From the NCBI RefSeq assembly GCF_004145845.1, contig NZ_SELP01000003.1:248001-312000 (forward strand): 64,000 bases of DNA, written 5' to 3'. Positions 57,308 to 64,000 of the stretch are shown here, in pieces. This DNA comes from Loktanella sp. IMCC34160. Its GTDB lineage: Bacteria > Pseudomonadota > Alphaproteobacteria > Rhodobacterales > Rhodobacteraceae. The notes below the pieces were generated by a model that saw nothing but the letters and a program-made list of their open reading frames with translations, made no database searches and was not told where the DNA came from. The first letter of the stretch is position 1, and every line of letters begins with the position of its first letter. Position numbers and translations under genes: made by a program.

Positions 57308-58134
57308 GGGCCGCGCTTCTTCAGCTGTGTTCGGGGGATGATCCCGCCGCGAACCTGCCCCGGACCATCGGTCTGGTTCGGGAGGCAGCGGCGCAGGGCG
57401 CGACCTTTATCCTGACGCCGGAAGTGACCAATTGCGTGTCACTTGACCGGGACTGGCAGGCGGGGGTCTTGCAGACGGAAGAGGCGGATATCACCCTTGC
57501 CGGTCTGCGGGCCGAGGCGGCGGCGCTGGGCGTCTGGCTGTCCATTGGATCGCTCGGGTTGAAGACCGGGGACGCCGATGGGCGCTTTGGAAACCGATCC
57601 TTCCTGATTGCCCCCGATGGGTCCGTCCGCGCCCGCTATGACAAGATCCATATGTTCGACGTGGATGTGACGCCGGAAGAAACGTTCCGTGAATCCGCCG
57701 GATATCGGCCGGGGGATCGGGCCGTGGTGGCCGAGACAGATTTTGGCAAGGTCGGACTGACCGTCTGCTATGACCTGCGGTTTCCGCATCTGCACCGGGC
57801 ACTGGCCAAGGCGGGGGCGACGATCCTGACCGCACCGGCCGCATTCTCACCCGTCACCGGCGCGGCGCATTGGGAGCCGCTTTTGCGGGCACGTGCGATT
57901 GAAACCGGCTGTTTCGTGTTGGCGGCGGCGCAAACCGGCACCCATCCAAAGACAGTTGGGCCCACCCGGCGGACCCATGGCCATAGCCTTGCCGTTGCCC
58001 CTTGGGGCGAGGTTCTGGCCGACGGCGGGACAGAGCCGGGGGTCGTCACGGTTGATATTGACCTTGAAGAGGTGGCAAAAGCACGGGGGCGGGTTCCCTC
58101 GCTGTTCAACGACCGCCCATTTGAAGGCCCCTGA
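57304..58134 (+). CDS. Carbon-nitrogen hydrolase, Nit1/Nit2-type amidase
   Basis: A 276-residue nitrilase-superfamily enzyme with the catalytic triad E40 (TPEVTN), K114 (YDKIHMFD) and C155 (VCYDLRFP). YDKIHMFDVDV and the segment ESAGYRPGD fit the Nit1/Nit2 branch, whose known members hydrolyse deaminated glutathione or omega-amides. The GTG start at 57304 overlaps the grxC stop, and the glutaredoxin neighbour fits a glutathione-related role. Confidence 0.88.
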   Translation: MRAALLQLCSGDDPAANLPRTIGLVREAAAQGATFILTPEVTNCVSLDRDWQAGVLQTEEADITLAGLRAEAAALGVWLSIGSLGLKTGDADGRFGNRSFLIAPDGSVRARYDKIHMFDVDVTPEETFRESAGYRPGDRAVVAETDFGKVGLTVCYDLRFPHLHRALAKAGATILTAPAAFSPVTGAAHWEPLLRARAIETGCFVLAAAQTGTHPKTVGPTRRTHGHSLAVAPWGEVLADGGTEPGVVTVDIDLEEVAKARGRVPSLFNDRPFEGP

Positions 58135-58140
58135 TCGCCA

Positions 58141-58584
58141 ATGAATGCCCAGAACGAAAACCTTGCCGTATCCCTGTTCAGTGAAATTCTGACGGTGGAT
58201 CAGCTTGCCCGGATGGCCGTGGCCAAGGTTCTTCCCAAGGGGATGGAGCTGTCGCATTTCTCGGTGCTGAACCAGTTGGCCCATGCGGGCGGAGAGAAGA
58301 CCCCCGCACAGCTGGCCCGGAATTTCCACCTGACCCGCGGCGCGATGACCAATACGCTGACCAAGCTGGAATGGGCAGGCTGGGTGCATGTGCGCCCCGA
58401 TTGGGAGGACGCCCGGCGCAAGCTGGTGTCGATCAGCCCCACCGGGTTGGCGGCCCGGGATGCGGCGCTTGCGGCGATCACCCCGGTCATTGCCGAGGTT
58501 GTGGACAAGATCGGGGCAGAAAAAGTCCGCTCGGCCCTGCCGGTCCTGCGCGAATTGCGTCTGAAGCTGTCGGCGGAAGACTAG
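58141..58584 (+). CDS. MarR family transcriptional regulator
   Basis: A 147-residue winged-helix protein: the recognition region [28 protein letters not shown], and the wing [20 protein letters not shown], match MarR. It starts 6 bases after the amidase gene, so it is the third gene of a grxC-amidase-marR unit. The ligand and targets are unknown. Its TAG stop interlocks with that of convergent ubiG (CTAG, 58581-58584). Confidence 0.9.
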   Translation: MNAQNENLAVSLFSEILTVDQLARMAVAKVLPKGMELSHFSVLNQLAHAGGEKTPAQLARNFHLTRGAMTNTLTKLEWAGWVHVRPDWEDARRKLVSISPTGLAARDAALAAITPVIAEVVDKIGAEKVRSALPVLRELRLKLSAED

Positions 58585-59330
58585 GGTTTCACGCTGGCGG
58601 TGACATAGTTCACCGACAGGTCTTTTTCCGAGATGCTCCAGCTCCACAGGATCGGGTTGAAGACATAACCCTTGCGGTCCACCGGGGTCATGCCGGCCCG
58701 CGTCAGAAGGTCGAACAATTCGTCCGGGGTGATGAACTTGGCCCAGTCATGTGTGCCCTTTGGCAGCCAGCGCATGACGTATTCGGCACCCACAATCGCC
58801 ATGGCATAGCTTTTCGGGTTGCGGTTGATCGTGGAACACAGGTGCAGGCCGCCGGGCTTCAGCAACATCCGGCAGGCGGTCAAATACGCCAACGGGTCGG
58901 CAACATGTTCGACCACTTCCATGTTCAACACCACATCGAACTGCTCGCCCGCCTCGGCCATCGCCTCTGCCGTGGTATGGCGGTAGTCGATGTCCAGTCC
59001 CGACTGTTCGGCGTGAATGCGGGCCACCGGGATATTGCGTTCCGCCGCGTCCGCGCCGACGACGGTTGCGCCCAGACGGGCCATCGGTTCGCACAAGAGC
59101 CCGCCGCCACAGCCAATGTCCAGAAGGCGAATGCCCTCGAACGGGCGGGTTGCAGACAGGTCGCGCCCGAACTCTGCCGCGATCTGTCGGGTGATGTAAT
59201 CGAGCCGGACCGGATTCATCATGTGCAGCGGTTTGAATTTTCCGTTCAGATCCCACCATTCGGCGGCCATCGCCTCGAATTTTGAAATCTCGGCGGGGTC
59301 TACCGTGTTGGTCTGGGCTGTATCGGTCAT
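58581..59330 (-). CDS. ubiG: Ubiquinone biosynthesis O-methyltransferase UbiG
   Basis: A 249-residue methyltransferase with SAM motif [20 protein letters not shown] and the UbiG hallmarks [20 protein letters not shown] and [11 protein letters not shown]. It performs both O-methylations of ubiquinone synthesis at the membrane surface. ATG 59330 is preferred over an in-frame start at 59363. It diverges from the prolyl aminopeptidase gene by 51 bases. Confidence 0.96.
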   Translation of the reverse strand: MTDTAQTNTVDPAEISKFEAMAAEWWDLNGKFKPLHMMNPVRLDYITRQIAAEFGRDLSATRPFEGIRLLDIGCGGGLLCEPMARLGATVVGADAAERNIPVARIHAEQSGLDIDYRHTTAEAMAEAGEQFDVVLNMEVVEHVADPLAYLTACRMLLKPGGLHLCSTINRNPKSYAMAIVGAEYVMRWLPKGTHDWAKFITPDELFDLLTRAGMTPVDRKGYVFNPILWSWSISEKDLSVNYVTASVKP

Positions 59331-59381
59331 TTTCTGGTCCGGGTGATGGCGTGTCGGGTTCAACGGCTATATAGGTCAATC

Positions 59382-60353
59382 ATGGACAGGATCAGTGGTC
59401 AAAGCCGCAGGGTGACGCATCTTTATCCCCATATCGAACCGTTCGACCAGCGAATGCTGGATGTCGGCGACGGTCATACCGTCTATGTCGAACAATGCGG
59501 CAATCCGGCGGGGCGCCCCGTTGTGGTGCTGCATGGCGGACCGGGTGGCGGCTGCAGCCCGGCCATGCGCCGCTATTTCGACCCCGAGGTCTATCGCGTC
59601 ATCCTGTTCGATCAGCGGGGATGCGGCCGGTCGCGGCCGCATGCGGTCGTCGAGGCAAACACCACCTGGCATCTTGTCGCCGATATCGAACGGATCCGCG
59701 AGGCATTGGGGATCGACCGATGGATTGCCTTTGGCGGCAGTTGGGGGGCGACGCTGGCGTTGGTCTATGCGCAGGCCCATCCCGACAGGGTCGCGGCGCT
59801 GGTTCTGCGGGGCGTGTTCCTGATGACCCGTCCCGAGCTGGACTGGTTCTATGGCGGCGGGGCTGGCCGTTTCTGGCCGGATCTTTGGGGCAGGTTCGAA
59901 ACCATGATCCCGGAAGAGGAGCGCGGCGACATGATTGCCGCCTATCATCGCCGCCTGTTCGGGAAGGACCGGATGACGGAGGTCCGCTATGCGCGGGCCT
60001 GGGTCCAATGGGAAAATGCCCTTGCCTCGATCGCGAGCGACGGGGTGGGCGGCGAAACCCCCGCCGATTACGCCCGCGCCTTTGCCCGTCTGGAATGTCA
60101 CTATTTCCATAACGACGGGTTCCTGTCGCCCGATCAGCAGATCCTGTCGAACATGGACCGGATCAGCCATATTCCGGGCGTCATCGTGCAGGGCCGATAT
60201 GACATGATTTGCCCCCCCGTTTCGGCCCATGAACTGGCCCGTCGCTGGCCGAACGCGCGCCTTCACATGATTGGCCGCGCGGGTCACGCCCTGTCGGAAC
60301 CGGGCATCAGTGATCAGCTTGTGCGGACAATGCAGCAGCTGGCGCGGCATTGA
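59382..60353 (+). CDS. pip: Prolyl aminopeptidase
   Basis: A 323-residue alpha/beta hydrolase of peptidase family S33: oxyanion region HGGPGGGCSP, FDQRGCGRSRPHA, nucleophile elbow GGSWGATLAL and a C-terminal catalytic histidine in GRAGHALSEPG. It removes N-terminal proline from peptides in the cytoplasm. ATG 59382 is used; the earlier in-frame start at 59343 lies in the intergenic gap. A TATATA-like -10 at about 59367 lies close to the start, so the mRNA may have almost no leader. Confidence 0.95.
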   Translation: MDRISGQSRRVTHLYPHIEPFDQRMLDVGDGHTVYVEQCGNPAGRPVVVLHGGPGGGCSPAMRRYFDPEVYRVILFDQRGCGRSRPHAVVEANTTWHLVADIERIREALGIDRWIAFGGSWGATLALVYAQAHPDRVAALVLRGVFLMTRPELDWFYGGGAGRFWPDLWGRFETMIPEEERGDMIAAYHRRLFGKDRMTEVRYARAWVQWENALASIASDGVGGETPADYARAFARLECHYFHNDGFLSPDQQILSNMDRISHIPGVIVQGRYDMICPPVSAHELARRWPNARLHMIGRAGHALSEPGISDQLVRTMQQLARH

Positions 60354-60471
60354 TTCAGATTGCGATCCAAACCGCCCAAGTAACGCCCCATTCACGCTGT
60401 CTTTGAACCATCTTCATCGCCCATCCTGAAACCACGATTCGATGAAATCCCTTTCAGGACCAGAGACTGCC

Positions 60472-61011
60472 ATGTCTGTGCCTTCCATGATTAAGCCGCT
60501 TCTCGCCGCGACGCTGTGCGTCGTTTTGGGCGTTGCCGCGAACCTGACCGTGCCGTCCATTGCCGAGGCCGGAAACGGCAATGGGAACGGCAACGGAAAC
60601 GGCAACGGAAACGCCAATAGCAACAACGGCCGCGGCCAGACCGCACGCGAGCTGCGCGGCGCCAACGCCGCCCGCAACAATGCATCCAACCCGGCAGGGA
60701 ACTCGATGCCGGCGAAGCTGGCGGTCTATCGGCAGTCCTATCTGCAGGCGGCTGCGACGCTCGACAATGCACAGGCGCTCTATAACCAGTACCAGCAATT
60801 GGCCACGATGACCGATGCCCAGATTGCGGCGGCCTTCCCCAGTGGCGGCTACGAGGCGGCGGTGTCGGCGGCGGCGGTTGCCTACAACGGCGCACTGTCT
60901 GATGCGCAGGGTGCTCAGGGTGTCATGCAGCAAAGCCTTGCCGCCCTGACCGACGGGCGCGACCTGTCCCCGGCGGCACTGGCCGAACTTCACCAGATGC
61001 TGGGTCTCTGA
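60472..61011 (+). CDS. Secreted Gly-Asn-repeat protein, copy 2 (uncharacterised family)
   Basis: A 179-residue protein: signal peptide to about residue 34 (ending IAEA), then [20 protein letters not shown], the motif [16 protein letters not shown], a helical region with [16 protein letters not shown], and the end [19 protein letters not shown]. Plan, repeat and both motifs match the protein at 43251-43967. It has no cysteine. An AGGA at 60457-60460 precedes ATG 60472; ATG 60442 is an alternative that would put charged residues before the signal. Its 5' region carries a 7-bp inverted repeat (60425-60431 and 60452-60458) covering that ribosome site. Confidence 0.85.
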   Translation: MSVPSMIKPLLAATLCVVLGVAANLTVPSIAEAGNGNGNGNGNGNGNANSNNGRGQTARELRGANAARNNASNPAGNSMPAKLAVYRQSYLQAAATLDNAQALYNQYQQLATMTDAQIAAAFPSGGYEAAVSAAAVAYNGALSDAQGAQGVMQQSLAALTDGRDLSPAALAELHQMLGL

Positions 61012-61028
61012 CCTCTGGCGATTGCCAC

Positions 61029-61135
61029 TTGCAGACTCGGGGGACCGGGTCTATATGGCTTGCAACAGCGGTGCTTTGGCGTCCAAACCCAAGGCTCCAC
61101 CGGGAAACATCGACGGGCCGCTGGCCCGTTTTTTT
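61029..61135 (+). promoter_or_regulatory. Promoter, hairpin and terminator upstream of rimP (leader attenuator or short RNA)
   Basis: TTGCAG at 61029-61034 and TATATG at 61052-61057 (17-base spacer) could start RNA near 61064. A hairpin (GGTG-CTTTGG with CCAAGG-CT-CCACC) spans 61070-61101. Then ACGGGCC/GGCCCGT with a 3-base loop at 61113-61129 and six T residues make a strong terminator. rimP begins 34 bases later. The terminator may end the upstream gene, act as an attenuator of rimP-nusA, or end a roughly 70-base RNA. Confidence 0.65.
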
Positions 61136-61168
61136 GTGGCCAGTGCCTGCAACAGACGTCTGGATGAC

Positions 61169-61753
61169 ATGAACGACCTGATCGCCCGCGCGGCCATTGA
61201 CCGACGCATCGCCGAAATCATCGCCCCCGTGATCGAAGACATGGGGTATGAACTTGTGCGCGTGCGCCTGATGACCGGCAAAAGCGCCACCTTGCAAGTG
61301 ATGGCGCAGCGCCCCGACGGCACCATCGAAGTGGATGACTGTGCCCAGATTTCAACGGCGATTTCCGCCGTTCTGGATGTCGAAGATCCGATCGTCGATG
61401 CCTATACGCTGGAAGTGTCCAGCCCCGGCATCGACCGGCCCCTGACCCGGCTGAAGGATTTCGGCCTGTGGGACGGCTATGTCGCCAAGATCGAAACGAC
61501 CGAGATGATCGACGGCCGCCGCCGCTTCAAAGGCATCCTTGCCGGGACCGAAGAGGACGAGGTTCTGATCACCATCGAAGAAGGCGGCGAGGAGCTGACC
61601 ATCGGGCTGAAATTCGACTGGCTGTCCGATGCCAAGCTTGTGCTGACCGACGAATTGATCCGCGACGTTCTGCGCGGGCGCAAGGATGCGGGCCAGATCG
61701 ACGAGGCCCAGTTTGACGAAGTTGAGACCATCATTGATGGGGACGAGGAGTAA
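61169..61753 (+). CDS. rimP: Ribosome maturation factor RimP
   Basis: A 194-residue RimP: the N-terminal domain with [18 protein letters not shown], the VDDCAQIS and [15 protein letters not shown] blocks, and a C-terminal Sm-like domain. It assists 30S subunit assembly. ATG 61169 gives the family N-terminus; the frame is open upstream across the terminator, which excludes longer starts. It is followed 5 bases later by nusA. Confidence 0.95.
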   Translation: MNDLIARAAIDRRIAEIIAPVIEDMGYELVRVRLMTGKSATLQVMAQRPDGTIEVDDCAQISTAISAVLDVEDPIVDAYTLEVSSPGIDRPLTRLKDFGLWDGYVAKIETTEMIDGRRRFKGILAGTEEDEVLITIEEGGEELTIGLKFDWLSDAKLVLTDELIRDVLRGRKDAGQIDEAQFDEVETIIDGDEE

Positions 61754-61758
61754 GACCC

Positions 61759-63375
61759 ATGGCAATCACATCCGCCAACCAGCTTGAACTGCTGCAAACC
61801 GCAGAGGCCGTGGCCCGCGAAAAGATGATCGACCCCAACCTGGTGGTCGAGGCGATGGAAGAGTCCCTCGCCCGCGCGGCAAAGTCCCGCTACGGCAGCG
61901 AGATGGACATTCGCGTGGCCATCGACCGCAAGACCGGTAAGGCGACCTTTACCCGTGTCCGCACCGTGGTTGCCGATGAGGATCTGGAAAACTACCAGGC
62001 CGAATTCACCGTGGATCAGGCCAAGCAGTACATGGACGATCCGCAGATCGGCGATACCTACACCGAAGAAGTGCCGCCGGTCGAACTGGGCCGGATCGCG
62101 GCCCAATCGGCCAAGCAGGTGATCCTTCAGAAGGTCCGCGAAGCCGAGCGTGACAAGCAGTACGAAGAGTTCAAGGATCGCGCCGGAACCATCATCAACG
62201 CGCTGGTCAAGCGCGAGGAATACGGCAACGTCATCGTTGACCTGAACCCGGGCGAAGGCGTTCTGCGCCGGAACGAGAAGATCGGCCGCGAAAGCTATCG
62301 CCCGAACGACCGCATCCGCTGCTACATCAAGGACGTGCGCCGCGAACCGCGTGGCCCGCAGGTGTTCCTGTCGCGGACCGCGCCGGAATTCATGGCCGAG
62401 CTGTTCAAGATGGAAGTGCCGGAAATCTACGAAGGCATCATCGAGATCAAGGCCGTGGCCCGCGATCCGGGCAGCCGTGCCAAGATTGCCGTTGTGTCCT
62501 ATGACAACTCCATCGACCCGGTCGGCGCCTGCGTCGGTATGCGCGGCAGCCGCGTTCAGGCCGTCGTGAACGAGCTTCAGGGCGAAAAGATCGACATCAT
62601 TCCGTGGAATGAAGACATGCCGACCTTCCTGGTGAACGCGCTTCAGCCCGCCGAGGTGTCGAAGGTCGTTCTGGATGAAGAGGCCGGCAAGATCGAGGTC
62701 GTCGTTCCCGAAGAGCAGCTGTCGCTGGCCATTGGCCGGCGCGGTCAGAACGTGCGCCTTGCCTCGCAGTTGACCAACCTCGACATCGACATCATGACCG
62801 AGGAGGAGGAATCCGCCCGCCGTCAGAAGGAATTCGAGGAACGCACCAAGCTGTTCATGGAAACCCTCGATCTGGACGAATTTTTTGCCCAGCTTCTGGT
62901 GGCCGAAGGCTTCACTTCGCTTGAAGAAGTGGCCTATGTCGAAGTGGACGAGCTTCTGGTCATTGATGGCGTGGACGAAGGCACCGCAGGAGAATTGCAG
63001 GCCCGCGCCCGCGATTATCTTGATGCCCAGAACCGCAAGGCGCTGGAACATGCCCGCGAACTGGGCGTGGAAGACAGCCTTGTGAACTTCGAGGGCCTGA
63101 CCCCGCAGATGGTCGAGGCGCTGGCCGAGGACGGCGTGAAGACGCTGGAAGATTTCGCAACCTGCGCCGACTGGGAACTGGCCGGTGGCTGGACCACGAT
63201 CGACGGCGAACGGGTCAAGGACGATGGCCTGCTCGAGAAGTTCGACCTGAGCCTTGAAGAGGCGCAGGACCTGATCATGACCGCCCGCGTGATGCTGGGC
63301 TGGGTCGATCCGGCCGATCTCGCGGCGGATGAAGATGCCGAAGACGGCGAAACCGAAGAAGGGGCCGAGGCCTGA
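61759..63375 (+). CDS. nusA: Transcription termination/antitermination protein NusA
   Basis: A 538-residue NusA: N-terminal polymerase-binding domain, S1 domain (about 130-200), two KH domains ([18 protein letters not shown] and [16 protein letters not shown]) and a C-terminal helix-hairpin-helix region ([19 protein letters not shown]) with an acidic tail. It controls pausing, termination and antitermination. The rimP-nusA-ylxR order is the standard one and normally continues with infB. Confidence 0.97.
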   Translation: MAITSANQLELLQTAEAVAREKMIDPNLVVEAMEESLARAAKSRYGSEMDIRVAIDRKTGKATFTRVRTVVADEDLENYQAEFTVDQAKQYMDDPQIGDTYTEEVPPVELGRIAAQSAKQVILQKVREAERDKQYEEFKDRAGTIINALVKREEYGNVIVDLNPGEGVLRRNEKIGRESYRPNDRIRCYIKDVRREPRGPQVFLSRTAPEFMAELFKMEVPEIYEGIIEIKAVARDPGSRAKIAVVSYDNSIDPVGACVGMRGSRVQAVVNELQGEKIDIIPWNEDMPTFLVNALQPAEVSKVVLDEEAGKIEVVVPEEQLSLAIGRRGQNVRLASQLTNLDIDIMTEEEESARRQKEFEERTKLFMETLDLDEFFAQLLVAEGFTSLEEVAYVEVDELLVIDGVDEGTAGELQARARDYLDAQNRKALEHARELGVEDSLVNFEGLTPQMVEALAEDGVKTLEDFATCADWELAGGWTTIDGERVKDDGLLEKFDLSLEEAQDLIMTARVMLGWVDPADLAADEDAEDGETEEGAEA

Positions 63376-63399
63376 TTTCAGGCATTGGTATTAACCGCA

Positions 63400-64000
63400 A
63401 TGGCGCGTGGTGGCCACAACAAGGACCGGTCCGAAGAGACCGAACGCCGGTGTATCGTCACCGGTGAGGTCCAGCCCAAGACGGGGTTGATCCGTTTCGT
63501 GATCGGCCCCGATGGGCAGGTCGTGCCCGATATCCTGGAAAAGCTTCCGGGTCGGGGCATGTGGGTCACGGCAAGTCGCGAAACCATCGGGAAGGCGGGC
63601 AAAGGCCAGTTTTCCCGGTCGGCGAAACAGCCCGTGACCGTGCCCGACGGGCTGGTCGATGAGGTCGAGCGGCAGCTTGCACGACGGGTGGTGGATCTGG
63701 TGGCGATGGCCCGCAAGGCCGGGCTCGCGGTCTGCGGTTTCGAAAAGGTAAAAGGGTGGCTGGCAGGCGGCGCGCAGGTGCGTGTTCTCATGCAGGCCTC
63801 CAACGGGTCCGAGCGCGGCAAGGCCAAGCTCTGGACCCCCGAAGGCGCCCGCTATTTCGGCTGTTTGACGGCCGAGGAATTGGGTTTGGCATTTGGGCGC
63901 CAAAGTGTGATACATGGCGCGCTCGCGACTGGCGGACTCAGCAACCGTGTTGTAGAGGAAGCCCTGAAGCTTAAGGGCATGCGCGAAGAAGACGGCGGCA
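63400..64000 (+). CDS. RNA-binding protein: YlxR (DUF448) fused to an L7Ae-like domain, 3' partial
   Basis: ATG 63400 opens a frame that runs off the window without a stop; about 200 residues are visible. The N-terminal YlxR part has RRCIVTGEVQPKTGLIRFV and LPGRGMWVTASRETI; after a linker, VVDLVAMARKAGLAVCGFEKV begins an L7Ae-type RNA-binding domain. In many bacteria these are two genes (ylxR and ylxQ); alphaproteobacteria commonly have the fusion. It lies 24 bases after nusA, as expected for this operon. The ribosome binding site is weak. Confidence 0.9.
   Translation, partial: MARGGHNKDRSEETERRCIVTGEVQPKTGLIRFVIGPDGQVVPDILEKLPGRGMWVTASRETIGKAGKGQFSRSAKQPVTVPDGLVDEVERQLARRVVDLVAMARKAGLAVCGFEKVKGWLAGGAQVRVLMQASNGSERGKAKLWTPEGARYFGCLTAEELGLAFGRQSVIHGALATGGLSNRVVEEALKLKGMREEDGG

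Noticed and set aside
60577-60630. Tandem hexanucleotide repeat (GGAAACGGCAAC-like) as a non-coding microsatellite.
   Set aside because: It is in frame inside a signal-peptide protein gene and encodes the Gly-Asn repeat shared by a second gene, so it is coding low complexity.
61477-63051. A 524-codon open frame opposite rimP and nusA.
   Set aside because: It lacks any domain signature and has the composition expected of an antisense shadow of a strongly biased gene.
1-64000. tRNA, rRNA, CRISPR arrays, transposases, integrases or prophage genes.
   Set aside because: Reading both strands I found no sequence or protein supporting any of these; gene content and composition look like core chromosome throughout.

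Overview
This window is a GC-rich alphaproteobacterial chromosome segment. I place it in Rhodobacterales (Rhodobacteraceae). The reasons are the protein types, the fused YlxR-L7Ae gene after nusA, HemJ next to rho, and the order mnmE-mnmG-rsmG-parA-parB with parS sites inside mnmG and rsmG. Gene density is very high, and many neighbours overlap by 1-14 bases (ATGA, TGATG or longer), so most genes sit in translationally coupled operons. I see no rRNA, tRNA, CRISPR array, insertion sequence or prophage.

Layout. 1-9.6 kb (+): the end of a multi-PAS protein, tsaE, an AmgK/MurU-type kinase-nucleotidyltransferase pair for amino-sugar recycling, and addB-addA for recombination. 9.6-13.2 kb (+): trxA, the hslVU protease and an MFS transporter. 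13.2-15.5 kb (-): Smr protein, lytic transglycosylase MltA and a Tim44-domain protein, followed by fxsA and secB (+). 16.6-19.4 kb (-): dnaQ-coaE-aroE-maf. 19.4-19.8 kb: the only gene-free stretch over 300 bases, which carries a perfect DnaA box, several near matches, a GANTC cluster and AT-rich tracts. I call it the probable oriC. 19.8-27.1 kb (+): hemJ, rho, mnmE, mnmG, rsmG, parA, parB, with two perfect parS palindromes. Genes are transcribed away from the putative origin on both sides over about 3-7 kb.

27.1-37.9 kb: hemW-rdgB-rph (-) diverging from hrcA-grpE (+), then mutS (-), malic enzyme and a PfkB sugar kinase (+), and an exported MsrA (-). 38-41.7 kb: a class IV aminotransferase, a 22-codon micro-ORF and a sulfotransferase-like gene facing an SCP2 protein; then argG, followed by a GNAT acetyltransferase broken by an in-frame TAG. 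41.8-46.9 kb: membrane protein, Nudix hydrolase, a secreted Gly-Asn-repeat protein, Hsp33, a second Nudix hydrolase and the CCA-adding enzyme. 47-52 kb: a paired ABC exporter behind a possible leader peptide, then an RlmD-type RNA methyltransferase. 52-54.3 kb: an envelope cluster (two L,D-transpeptidase-fold proteins, a CAP lipoprotein, and a 68-residue exported protein with biased codons). 54.3-60.4 kb: hemH, an NDUFAF5-like protein, comF, grxC, a nitrilase-family amidase, a MarR regulator, ubiG and prolyl aminopeptidase. 60.4-64 kb: a second Gly-Asn-repeat protein, then rimP-nusA-ylxR/L7Ae, cut by the window end.

Together this is mostly core chromosome: replication and partition control, DNA repair, tRNA/rRNA modification, protein quality control, haem and ubiquinone synthesis. 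The less ordinary material is the Gly-Asn-repeat secreted family, the aminotransferase/sulfotransferase locus, the envelope cluster, the interrupted acetyltransferase and several short leader structures. No clearly new multi-gene system stands out.
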